A stretch of DNA of 6,443 bases from Fimbriiglobus sp. (lineage in GTDB: Bacteria; Planctomycetota; Planctomycetia; Gemmatales; Gemmataceae): positions 1-6,443 of the forward strand of contig JANXTD010000136.1 of assembly GCA_025352585.1 (NCBI GenBank). Direction: 5' to 3'. This document shows positions 1 through 5,833 of the stretch, piece after piece. The stretch's first letter is position 1. Every line of letters starts with the position of its first letter. The position numbers and the translations under genes were made by a program. The notes beneath the pieces were generated by a model that saw only the letters and a program-made list of their open reading frames with translations, searched no databases and was not told where the DNA came from.

Positions 1-543
1 CACGAACTCGGCGCGGGTGACCTCGTAGCCGAGCAGTCGGAGCGCCTGACACGACCGCCGCGTCGTCTGCTCTTGGAGCACGTCTTGCAGAGGGTTCAAG
101 ACGCGCAGCGGGATCGGCAGTGCGAACAGCGTGAAGCCCAGCGGGAATAGCAGCACCCGCCAGCGCCGCCAGCCGTGCCGCGCGACAAGAACGCCGGACG
201 CGGCCGTGAGCCAGGCGAGTGTCAGCCACCAAAGAAGCAGTGTCCGCGGGCCGACTTGCGGGACCAGGAACAGCCCGGCGGCGAACGCCACCCCGGCCGC
301 CAATACCGCGAGCAACCCCGGCACCGGCCGGCCGCGCGGCGTGACACTCCGCCACGCCGGCAGCACTGTCATGGCCGCGTAGGCCGCGCCGGCGAGGATC
401 AGCAGGCGGTCGGCGTGGCCGGGGTTGCTGCCCCAGAACGCCGCCAGACAGCCGACGACGGCGACCGCCCCGAGCGCGAGGCCGCCCCCGGCGACGCGGT
501 CGCCCGCCGCTCCCGGCAGCCACGTTTTCGCCCAGGCCGTCAT
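1..543 (-). CDS. Exosortase (EpsH/Xrt family) membrane protein, N-terminal part, cut by window edge
   Basis: The frame is open from ATG at 543 to the window edge (181 codons, no stop). The translation is strongly hydrophobic, with likely membrane helices near residues 20-37, 46-64, 76-95, 100-121 and 128-146. The final part, with FPLGFTLFALPIPLRVLN (133-150), then LQEQTT and RLLGYEVTRAEF, matches the conserved exosortase core pattern: a P-rich helix, an LQ...T segment, then LLG..V.R.G/E. Exosortases are polytopic transpeptidase-like enzymes that process C-terminal sorting tags such as PEP-CTERM on exported proteins, usually in exopolysaccharide-producing bacteria. The catalytic Cys, Arg and His lie in the missing C-terminal half, so activity cannot be judged. 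The divergent FemAB neighbour supports the call. The subfamily (a planctomycete type such as XrtU is possible) cannot be fixed. The frame stays open upstream of 543, but no better ATG was seen; a G-run about 9-14 nt upstream is only a weak ribosome site. Confidence 0.8.
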   Translation of the reverse strand, partial: MTAWAKTWLPGAAGDRVAGGGLALGAVAVVGCLAAFWGSNPGHADRLLILAGAAYAAMTVLPAWRSVTPRGRPVPGLLAVLAAGVAFAAGLFLVPQVGPRTLLLWWLTLAWLTAASGVLVARHGWRRWRVLLFPLGFTLFALPIPLRVLNPLQDVLQEQTTRRSCQALRLLGYEVTRAEFV

Positions 544-685
544 CGCATCGAACCCCCCACGCCGCTGACAGTCGTGCCACTGTACCCGACGCCGGGTTCT
601 CTCCGGCTGACATTCCGCGTCCTACAGTCCTGCGGTGGGGTTCGGCCGGTGTCCTGAAGTGTGCTGGGGTCGTATGATTCGCCTG
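544..685. promoter_or_regulatory. Divergent intergenic region between exosortase and FemAB genes
   Basis: This spacer must hold the 5' signals of both the leftward exosortase gene and the rightward FemAB gene, because each starts at its edge. I see no convincing -35/-10 pair. On the minus strand a TGGCACG block (revcomp of 572-578) resembles the -24 box of a sigma-54 promoter, but the GC expected at -12 is off by one base, so I do not call it as a promoter. Confidence 0.45.
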
Positions 686-1759
686 ATGTCCGACGCCACG
701 ACGCCGCTCCTCGCGGTCCTGACCGGTGGCCGCCTGACGCGCCGCTTGCCCGCCCTGACCGCCTTCACGCAGGCCACGCGGCCCAGCGCCCTGGCCCAAC
801 ACCCCGGCTGGCTCGCGGTCCTGCGCGACGGCCTCGACCACGACACCTACGCCGTCGAGGCCAGCGTCGGCGGCGAGGTCTGCGGCTACCTGCCGCTGTC
901 GTTCGTCAGCAGCACGCTTTTCGGCCGCTTCCTGGTCAGCCTGCCGTACCTCAACAGCAACGGCGTCGTCGCCGGGTCGGCCGACGTCCAGTCGCTGCTG
1001 ATCAACCGCGCGGCGCAACTCGCCGACGAACTCGACGCGCGGCACCTCGAACTGCGGCACGAGACGCCGATCGAGCACCCCGCGCTCAACGGCCGGCTGA
1101 CGAGCAAAGTCCACATGCGATTGCCGCTGCCGGCCACGGCCGACGCCCTCTGGAAGGGCCTCGACGCCAAGGTGCGGAATCAAGTCCGCAAGGGCGAGAA
1201 GGGCAACTTCACGATGGCGTGGGGCGGCCTCGACCGGCTCGACGACTTCTACGCCGTGATGTGCCGCAACATGCGCGACCTCGGCACGCCGATCTACGGC
1301 CGCAAGCTCTTCGAGGCGATCCTGACGACCTTCCCGCTCACGCCGCAAGGCGGGGCCGAGATCGGCACGCTGCTCGACGGCACCAAGCCGATCGCCGTCG
1401 CCTTACTGTTACACGGCGACGGCGTCACCGAGGTGCCGACGGCGTCGTCGTTGCGGGACTACAACGCCAGCAGCGCGAACATGCTGATGTACCGCCACCT
1501 GCTCGACCGGGCGGTGGGGCGTGGCCAACTCGTCTTCGACTTCGGCCGCTCGACGGCCGACGGCCCGACGTTCAAGTTCAAGCGGCAGTGGGGGGCGGAG
1601 GTCCACCCGGCGACGTGGCAGTATTATTTGCGCGAGGGCGACAGCGGCGAGATGCGGCCGGACAACCCCAAGTACCAGCGGCTGATCCGCCTGTGGCAGC
1701 GCCTGCCGGTGCGGGTGACGCAGGCGATCGGACCGGCGATCGTGCGCGGCATTCCGTAA
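686..1759 (+). CDS. FemAB-like acyltransferase, XrtA/PEP-CTERM-associated family
   Basis: A 357-residue protein with a GNAT-like FemAB fold. Residues 69-93 (YLPL...LFGRFLVSLPYLNSNG) match the N-terminal half of the PEP-CTERM-associated FemAB family. The C-terminal half has its hallmarks in order: KVHMRLPLP (141-149), LW..L..KVRNQVRKG (155-170), NMRDLGTPIY (195-204), ASSLRDYN (253-260), FDFGRST (284-290) and FKFKRQWGA (296-304). FemAB enzymes transfer aminoacyl groups from tRNA to peptidoglycan precursors. The exosortase-linked branch is thought to act in extracellular polymer or cell-surface modification, but its substrate is not established. It is probably cytosolic, as no signal peptide or membrane segment is seen. 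Length is slightly above the roughly 330-350 usual for the family. An in-frame ATG at 674 (adding MIRL) is an equally possible start; neither has a good Shine-Dalgarno. It lies divergent from the exosortase fragment, which agrees with the family assignment. Confidence 0.87.
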   Translation: MSDATTPLLAVLTGGRLTRRLPALTAFTQATRPSALAQHPGWLAVLRDGLDHDTYAVEASVGGEVCGYLPLSFVSSTLFGRFLVSLPYLNSNGVVAGSADVQSLLINRAAQLADELDARHLELRHETPIEHPALNGRLTSKVHMRLPLPATADALWKGLDAKVRNQVRKGEKGNFTMAWGGLDRLDDFYAVMCRNMRDLGTPIYGRKLFEAILTTFPLTPQGGAEIGTLLDGTKPIAVALLLHGDGVTEVPTASSLRDYNASSANMLMYRHLLDRAVGRGQLVFDFGRSTADGPTFKFKRQWGAEVHPATWQYYLREGDSGEMRPDNPKYQRLIRLWQRLPVRVTQAIGPAIVRGIP

Positions 1760-1773
1760 GGCGAGACGAAAAA

Positions 1774-1794
1774 GGGCACCCGCGAGGGGTGCCC
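1774..1794 (-). terminator. Intrinsic terminator in convergent gap (8-bp GC stem, 5-nt loop)
   Basis: GGGCACCC (1774-1781) pairs perfectly with GGGTGCCC (1787-1794) around a GCGAG loop. Five A's at 1769-1773 give a U-tract directly after the stem in minus-strand RNA, so it best terminates the leftward small-protein gene that stops at 1819. On the plus strand the hairpin follows the FemAB stop by 14 nt but is followed by CTACAAATC, not a T-run, so termination in that direction would be weaker. Confidence 0.8.
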
Positions 1795-1818
1795 CTACAA
1801 ATCGTTGCTCACGCCCGG

Positions 1819-2211
1819 TTACGACCGCAGCGTGCGGCTCAACAGCATGCCGGCGAGGAAGCCGACAAGCACCGACTGCACCGGGTACTTGCGCACCATG
1901 TTCGACAGATCCTTCGTGTAGTCGTCGAGGCGGTCGGCTGTGGCGTCGTAGGCTTCGGTCGCATACTTCTGGGCCTTCTCGCCGACTTCGCCCGCCTCGT
2001 CGGCGAGGTGCTTGAGCGCCTGCTTGCCGTCGTGGGCGTACTCGCTGGCCTTGTCGGCGATCGAGCCGAGGGTCGAGCCGGCCTTGTCGCCGACCTTGCT
2101 GGCCGCGTCGTGGCCGTTCTCGACCGCGCCCTTGGCGGCGTCAGCGACCTTGTCGATGCCGGTCTTCACGTCGCCCTTGGTCGGCAGGGTGGGCATGTTC
2201 GAGTTGTTCAT
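1819..2211 (-). CDS. DUF883/ElaB/YqjD-type small membrane-anchored protein
   Basis: A 130-residue protein. Residues 10-105 are a polar, Ala/Lys/Asp/Glu-rich amphipathic helical region with repeated K.AD.A and DKAG-type units, resembling LEA or apolipoprotein-like helices. The C-terminus has VRKYPVQSVLVGFLAGMLLSRTLRS-type character (106-130): a basic-Tyr-Pro lead, a short glycine-spaced hydrophobic anchor and a terminal Arg. This is the hallmark of the ElaB/YqjD/DUF883 group. In E. coli, YqjD and ElaB are inner-membrane proteins reported to associate with ribosomes in stationary phase; transfer of that role here is inference. The start is chosen at ATG 2211 because GAGGA (2218-2222 on this strand) sits 6 nt upstream. 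A GTG directly before it (2212-2214) would be only 3 nt from the site. It lies 69 bp downstream of the AI-2E gene on the same strand, so cotranscription is plausible. Confidence 0.82.
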   Translation of the reverse strand: MNNSNMPTLPTKGDVKTGIDKVADAAKGAVENGHDAASKVGDKAGSTLGSIADKASEYAHDGKQALKHLADEAGEVGEKAQKYATEAYDATADRLDDYTKDLSNMVRKYPVQSVLVGFLAGMLLSRTLRS

Positions 2212-2241
2212 CACGAGTCCTCAAAAAAGGGAGTTTCGTAC

Positions 2242-2255
2242 CGGGCGGCTGCCCG
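2242..2255 (-). other. Small hairpin with downstream U-run between AI-2E gene and DUF883-like gene
   Basis: CGGGC (2242-2246) pairs with GCCCG (2251-2255) around a 4-nt loop. In minus-strand RNA a run of six U's (complement of 2223-2228) follows about 13 nt later. The stem is short and the U-run too distant for a standard intrinsic terminator. It could be a weak attenuator or a chance pairing, so it does not exclude readthrough from the AI-2E gene. Confidence 0.25.
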
Positions 2256-2280
2256 ACAGCGGTGGTTCTGACGGGGGACG

Positions 2281-4146
2281 TTATGCACTTGCCGTGCCAA
2301 CCGGCACGCCGGCCGGCCGCCGGTCGGCACCGGTCGCGTCAGGCGGGGCGGCGGTGGTGGGGTGGGTGGCGAGGACGACCGACTGCCAGCCCATGAGTTC
2401 GTTGTGGGCCGCCTCGAGGGTCCAATCGACGGCGTCGGCTCCGCTCTTGATTAACTCCTCGGCCTGGCCCTCGGCGGGGTCGGCCCAGCGGCCGATGAGG
2501 ATCTTCAACTTGGGAAAGCGGCTGCGCAACCGCTTGCTGGTGTAACGAGTGTGCGAGACGCCGCCGGGCGGCAGCGAGCCGATCAGCACCATGTGGGGGT
2601 CGAACTCGGCCACGGCGTCGGCGATCTCCGAGGCCAGCGCGCTAGCCGCCATCACCTTCACGTCCCACTTCTCGGCGGGGAGCGTGCGGGCCAGCGCGGC
2701 GACCGTGAAGGCGTCGAGTTCGTCCCGCGCCGCGCAGGTCAGCAGGCGCACGCGGTTGGGGGCGTTCGACAGCACGACCTCGTCGAGGTTGTTGTCGAGC
2801 GCCGTGCGGGCGGTCTTGAGCACGCGGGTCTCGGTCTCGGCGTCGAGTTCCCCGGCCTCCTTGGCCTGGCGCACCGCGGCCAACGCCGGCAGCAACGCCT
2901 CGTCGAAGTACTTCAGCGGCGGGTCGGTCTTCAGCGCCGCCTCGACCAGGCGCGTGGCGTCGTCGTCGTTGCCGGCGATGAGCCGCTGGTACATCAGCAT
3001 CCCCGGCGACAGCGGCGGCTCGGTTCCCAGGATGACGTGGAAGAAATTCAGCGACGGGCTGTACTTGCCGACCACCAGCAAACAGGTCGTGATCGGCCCC
3101 GACAGGATCAGGCCGATCGGCCCCCACAGGAACGACCAGAACGCCGCCGACACCAGCAGTGCGACCTCGGAGGCACCCAGGCTCTTGCCGTAAAGCTTCG
3201 GCTCGATGGCGTTGTTCGAGAAGAGTTCGAGGCCGCCGAACAGGCCCAGCACGATCAGCGGTTGCGTCCAGCCGTCCGAGACGACGGCGGTGAAGAACAG
3301 CGGCGGCAGGATGCCGATCCAGGTGCCGATGTAGGGCACGTAGCGCATGATGAAGCCGATGAAGCCCCACAGCAGCGAGTACTGGATGCCGCAGGCGAAC
3401 AGGCCGGCCGAGACGATCAGGCCGAAGCTGGCGTTCACCAGGAACTGCATCAGCAGGTAGTGGCTGATGCGCTGCGAGGCGTCGTCGGCGGCGCGGGTGG
3501 CGGTCGTCATCTGGCCGTCGCCCACGAGGCGCAGCACGCGGTCGCGCAGGTCGTCCTTGGCGAGCAGGATGAACACCACCAGCACGAACGAGAACGCCGC
3601 GAGGCCGAACGCCTCGGTGGCCGGGCCGACGATCACGTTGACGCGGTTGAACCACGACGGCCGCGACGGCGCGAGCACCACGTCGGCCGGGGCGCCGGCC
3701 TTCTTCTCCGGCTCCTCGCCCAGCACGGCCTCCTGAATTTCCTTGACCATCTTGCCGAGGCCCTCGTCCGAGTCACCGCCGGAGAAGTTCGCCTTGAGCT
3801 GGTCGATCTTGACCTTCACCTTGTCCGAGTTGGTGACCATCGTCTTGCTCAGCGACGCGAGTTGCTGCGTGATGACGGCCCCGGTCGTCAGGAAGGCGAG
3901 CAGTGCGACCGTGACGACGATCAGCACCGAGGGCGTGCGGCCGAGCCGGCGGCGCTCGAGGATCGTCACGAGGGGGTTCAGCACGAAGGCGAAGAAGACG
4001 CCCATCGCCAGGGGGATGAACACCGTCTGCGCCCAGTACAGCATGCCCAGGGTGAACGCCGCGGTGACCACGGTCGAGAGCGTGACGAGCGCCCGCTGCC
4101 ACGGCAACTTGTTGGGGTTCGGCGGGACGGTTTGGCCGGGGAGCAT
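2281..4146 (-). CDS. AI-2E/PerM-family transporter with long C-terminal B12-binding-like extension
   Basis: A 621-residue protein. The N-terminal part (about 20-370) is an AI-2E exporter-family (PerM/TqsA, formerly UPF0118) membrane domain. It has early helices near 20-42, 44-62 and 72-92, a polar loop, a helix ending LLAKDDLRDRV (194-204), and the signatures RYVPYIGTWIGILPP (268-282), NAIEPKLYGKSLG (312-324) and GPIGLILSGPI (342-352). Family members move quorum signals or ions; the substrate here is unknown. Residues about 380-460 form a helical bundle, followed by a Rossmann-like segment (465-555) containing LLTCAARDELDAF (468-480), PHMVLIGSLPPGG (517-529) and KLKILIGRW (546-554). This resembles a cobalamin-binding domain but lacks its DxHxxG histidine motif. 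The tail (595-621) is Pro/Ala-rich and low in complexity. ATG 4146 is chosen because it precedes the first helix directly; the open frame continues to 4407 but would overlap the divergent gene. No clear Shine-Dalgarno is visible. Confidence 0.87.
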   Translation of the reverse strand: MLPGQTVPPNPNKLPWQRALVTLSTVVTAAFTLGMLYWAQTVFIPLAMGVFFAFVLNPLVTILERRRLGRTPSVLIVVTVALLAFLTTGAVITQQLASLSKTMVTNSDKVKVKIDQLKANFSGGDSDEGLGKMVKEIQEAVLGEEPEKKAGAPADVVLAPSRPSWFNRVNVIVGPATEAFGLAAFSFVLVVFILLAKDDLRDRVLRLVGDGQMTTATRAADDASQRISHYLLMQFLVNASFGLIVSAGLFACGIQYSLLWGFIGFIMRYVPYIGTWIGILPPLFFTAVVSDGWTQPLIVLGLFGGLELFSNNAIEPKLYGKSLGASEVALLVSAAFWSFLWGPIGLILSGPITTCLLVVGKYSPSLNFFHVILGTEPPLSPGMLMYQRLIAGNDDDATRLVEAALKTDPPLKYFDEALLPALAAVRQAKEAGELDAETETRVLKTARTALDNNLDEVVLSNAPNRVRLLTCAARDELDAFTVAALARTLPAEKWDVKVMAASALASEIADAVAEFDPHMVLIGSLPPGGVSHTRYTSKRLRSRFPKLKILIGRWADPAEGQAEELIKSGADAVDWTLEAAHNELMGWQSVVLATHPTTAAPPDATGADRRPAGVPVGTASA

Positions 4147-4286
4147 GGCGGGTCCGGGTTTTGGGGTGGGGTCGGGCGACGGACCCCCCTGGAAGCAATC
4201 GCAATGCCGCCCCGACCCCGCGGCGGCGCGAAGTGTGCAACGGCCCGGTGCGAACCCGGACCCGACCCCGCGCCCCAGGCAGACCG
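4147..4286. promoter_or_regulatory. Divergent control region between AI-2E and YihY-family genes
   Basis: A 140-bp spacer separates the divergent start codons and must carry the leaders of both. It contains a perfect 12-bp inverted repeat (4149-4160 and 4253-4264). It also has three copies of CCCGACCCC: 4211-4219 and 4261-4269 on plus, and 4168-4176 on minus. No confident -35/-10 pair was recognised. Joint regulation of the two genes is inference. Confidence 0.5.
4149..4264. repeat. Perfect 12-bp inverted repeat flanking the divergent spacer
   Basis: The left arm CGGGTCCGGGTT (4149-4160) is the exact reverse complement of AACCCGGACCCG (4253-4264), with 92 nt between the arms. The left arm begins 2 nt upstream of the AI-2E start codon and the right arm ends 22 nt before the YihY start codon. 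Base bias raises the chance rate, but a 12-bp exact match in 140 bp is still unusual. It could be two operator half-regions or sequence that pairs in RNA. Confidence 0.55.
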
Positions 4287-5189
4287 ATGGCACGACTGCG
4301 CAAGATTTACGAACTGCTCCGCGACACCGTGGACGGCTTCCTCGACGACAACTGCTCGATGCTCGGGGCGGCCCTCGCGTTTTACACCGCCCTGTCGCTG
4401 GCCCCAATGCTGCTGATCTTCATCGGCGTCGTCGGCCTCGCCTACGGCGGCGACGACTCGGCCGCCCGCAACAAGGTCGTCACGCAAACCGCGGACTACG
4501 TCGGGCAGGAGGGTGCGCAGGCGGTGGAAGCGACCCTCGCAAGCAGCAAGTCCCAAACCGGCGGCGTCGTCTCGACGGTCATCGGCGTGGTGAGCGTGCT
4601 CCTCGGGGCGACCGGCGTCTTCGCCCAACTCCAGGAGGCGCTCAACATCATCTGGAAGGTCGATCCGGCCCCGGTCGTCAAGTCGAACGCCTCGAAGCTG
4701 GCCAAGGTTTGGGCCTACGTCCGCAACCGGCTGCTGTCGTTCTCCGTGCTGTGCGGCCTGGCATTCCTACTCTTGGTGTCGCTCGCGCTGAACACCGTCA
4801 TCGGCTACTTGCAAGGCTGGGTGTCCGGCACCCTGGGCGAGTCGGCGACCTTGATGCGGGCCGTCGATGTGACGTTGTCGGTCGGCCTGGCGACGCTCCT
4901 GTTCGCGATGATCTTCAAGATCCTCCCGGCGCGCAAAATCACCTGGGGCACGGTGCTCCTCGGGGCGTTCGTCACGTCGCTGCTGTTCAACGCGGGCAAG
5001 TTCCTCATCGGCCTCTACCTGAGCCAAACCGCCGCTGGGTCGTCGTTCGGCGCGGCCGGCTCGCTGATGGTGCTGCTGATCTGGATCTACTACTCGACGC
5101 AAATCCTGCTGCTGGGCGCGGAGTTCACGAAGGTCTACGCGAAGCGCTACGGCGGCATGCCGGCCCCCGAACCCGAAGTGCAAGTCTGA
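4287..5189 (+). CDS. YihY/virulence factor BrkB family membrane protein
   Basis: A 300-residue polytopic protein of typical length for the family. Residues 25-40 (MLGAALAFYTALSLAP) are the family's N-terminal signature at the first helix (about 28-53). A polar loop at 54-92 is followed by a helix at 93-112 running into GATGVFAQLQEALNIIW (107-123), another core motif. Further helices lie near 148-174, 193-213, 219-243 and 256-281. The last contains LLIWIYYSTQILLLGAEF, the conserved C-terminal signature, and VYAKRYGG follows. The family was once mis-assigned as RNase BN; its members are inner-membrane proteins of uncertain function, probably transport or envelope related. The start at ATG 4287 is chosen because the family normally begins just before this short amphipathic lead; the upstream extension to 4161 is Arg/Pro-rich and non-homologous. 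AGGCAG about 5 nt upstream is a weak ribosome site. It is divergent from the AI-2E gene. Confidence 0.9.
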   Translation: MARLRKIYELLRDTVDGFLDDNCSMLGAALAFYTALSLAPMLLIFIGVVGLAYGGDDSAARNKVVTQTADYVGQEGAQAVEATLASSKSQTGGVVSTVIGVVSVLLGATGVFAQLQEALNIIWKVDPAPVVKSNASKLAKVWAYVRNRLLSFSVLCGLAFLLLVSLALNTVIGYLQGWVSGTLGESATLMRAVDVTLSVGLATLLFAMIFKILPARKITWGTVLLGAFVTSLLFNAGKFLIGLYLSQTAAGSSFGAAGSLMVLLIWIYYSTQILLLGAEFTKVYAKRYGGMPAPEPEVQV

Positions 5190-5205
5190 CGCGAGAGCCG
5201 GGCAG

Positions 5206-5309
5206 ACCCGAATGTTTGCCACGGAGACGCAGAGTCGCAAAGTGAACCAAAACTTGGAATTCGGTCTTCTCCGCGACTCTGCGTCTCCGCGGCAAAATGG
5301 CTTTCGGGT
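5206..5309. repeat. Large imperfect inverted repeat (hairpin element) downstream of yihY-type gene
   Basis: The core arms 5215-5238 and 5273-5296 are 24 nt each and complementary at 23 positions; the only mismatch is A5221 against C5290. The loop is 34 nt (5239-5272). Beyond an unequal internal loop, ACCCGAA (5206-5212) pairs with TTCGGGT (5303-5309), so the palindrome spans about 104 nt. The arm motif CGGAGACGCAGAGTC resembles a dispersed intergenic repeat I recall from planctomycetes and several other phyla; that comparison is from memory. It starts 17 nt after the yihY-type stop and may act as a terminator or RNA-stabilising hairpin for it. It has no U-tract and encodes no recognisable protein, so a non-autonomous mobile (MITE or REP-like) origin is possible. 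Confidence 0.75.
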
Positions 5310-5389
5310 GTTCACGCCTGCGACGCGCCCGGCACGCGATGTGCTTAACTTCGCCCCGTGATCCCGCCGAACCCTGAATGGAGACCCCC
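5310..5389 (+). promoter_or_regulatory. Leader of the YqjE-like/DUF3618-like gene pair, with ribosome site
   Basis: This is the gap between the inverted repeat and the next gene. GGAG at 5380-5383 lies 6 nt before ATG 5390 and decides that start over the in-frame ATG at 5378. No clear -35/-10 promoter was identified, although the element upstream would separate this unit from yihY transcription. Confidence 0.45.
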
Positions 5390-5833
5390 ATGCCACGCGA
5401 CGACCGGCCGGGTTTAACCCCGCCGCCGGACTATCGGGCCAACGGCAAATCGAGCCTACCCTTCGTCGGCCTCATCGGCGATGTGCTAGGCGACGCCCGC
5501 AACCTGTTCCTCGACCACGGGGCCTTGCTCAAGAGCGAGATGAAGCGCGAGGCCACGATGGCCGGGGCCGCCGGGGCCGCGGTCGCCGTCGGGGCCGTCG
5601 TGACCGCCATCGGCGTGCTGCTGCTGCTCATCGGCTCCGTCTACCTGCTCCAACACCTCACGGCGTTGCAGCTGTGGGCCTGCTTCTTCATCAACGGCGG
5701 CGTCTTCTTCCTCCTCGGCGTGACGGCGCTGTTCTTCGGCGTCCGCCGGATGACGAGCGTCAACGTCGTCCCCGAACGGACCTTGAACTCCCTGAAGGAG
5801 AGTGTGCAATGCCTAGTGAATCTCCGGAGCTGA
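5390..5833 (+). CDS. Holin-X/YqjE-type small membrane protein ('phage holin family')
   Basis: A 147-residue protein. A polar Pro-rich lead (1-22) is followed by an amphipathic segment with GLIGDVLGDARNLFLDHGALLKSEMKRE-type spacing (27-54), matching the family's 'L..D...L...E..L.K.E.K.E' pattern. Two hydrophobic helices at about 58-90 and 93-117 follow. The tail PERTLNSLKESVQ (128-140) resembles the family's 'P.RT..SLKED' end. Members of this group (PF07332-like, YqjE) are often labelled holins, but they are usually chromosomal envelope proteins encoded beside DUF883/DUF3618 proteins, and nothing here suggests a phage. ATG 5390 is preferred to ATG 5378 because of the GGAG site. Its last 25 nt overlap the start of the next gene in another frame, so translation of the two is likely coupled. 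The function is unknown; a structural or stress-related membrane role is inference. Confidence 0.82.
   Translation: MPRDDRPGLTPPPDYRANGKSSLPFVGLIGDVLGDARNLFLDHGALLKSEMKREATMAGAAGAAVAVGAVVTAIGVLLLLIGSVYLLQHLTALQLWACFFINGGVFFLLGVTALFFGVRRMTSVNVVPERTLNSLKESVQCLVNLRS
5795..5800 (+). promoter_or_regulatory. Strong internal ribosome binding site (AAGGAG)
   Basis: AAGGAG lies inside the 3' end of the YqjE-like gene, 8 nt before ATG 5809. It is the clearest Shine-Dalgarno sequence seen in the window and fixes the start of the following protein. Confidence 0.8.

Noticed and set aside
567..582. Sigma-54-like promoter (TGGCACG block) upstream of the exosortase gene on the minus strand
   Set aside because: The -24 half is good, but the GC expected at -12 is displaced by one base and sigma-54 spacing is strict. 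It stays a weak hint only, although PEP-CTERM systems are sometimes under RpoN control.
131..657. Plus-strand open frames of 83 and 160 codons over the exosortase gene
   Set aside because: They are Arg/Pro-rich and antisense to a clear hydrophobic exosortase frame on the minus strand.
661..2271. 536-codon plus-strand open frame overlapping FemAB and the DUF883-like gene
   Set aside because: Its translation is Arg/Pro/Ala-rich without family motifs, and it crosses a terminator and two well-supported genes. It is a frame shadow from high GC content.
4147..4407. Extension of the AI-2E protein by 87 N-terminal residues
   Set aside because: The extension is Arg/Cys/Gly-rich, unlike the family, and would overlap the start of the YihY gene. 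ATG 4146 lies just before the first membrane helix.
2551..4416. Long plus-strand open frame (621 codons) antisense to the AI-2E gene
   Set aside because: The translation is rich in Arg, Gln, His and Asp and has no recognisable domain, while the minus-strand frame shows clear AI-2E signatures.
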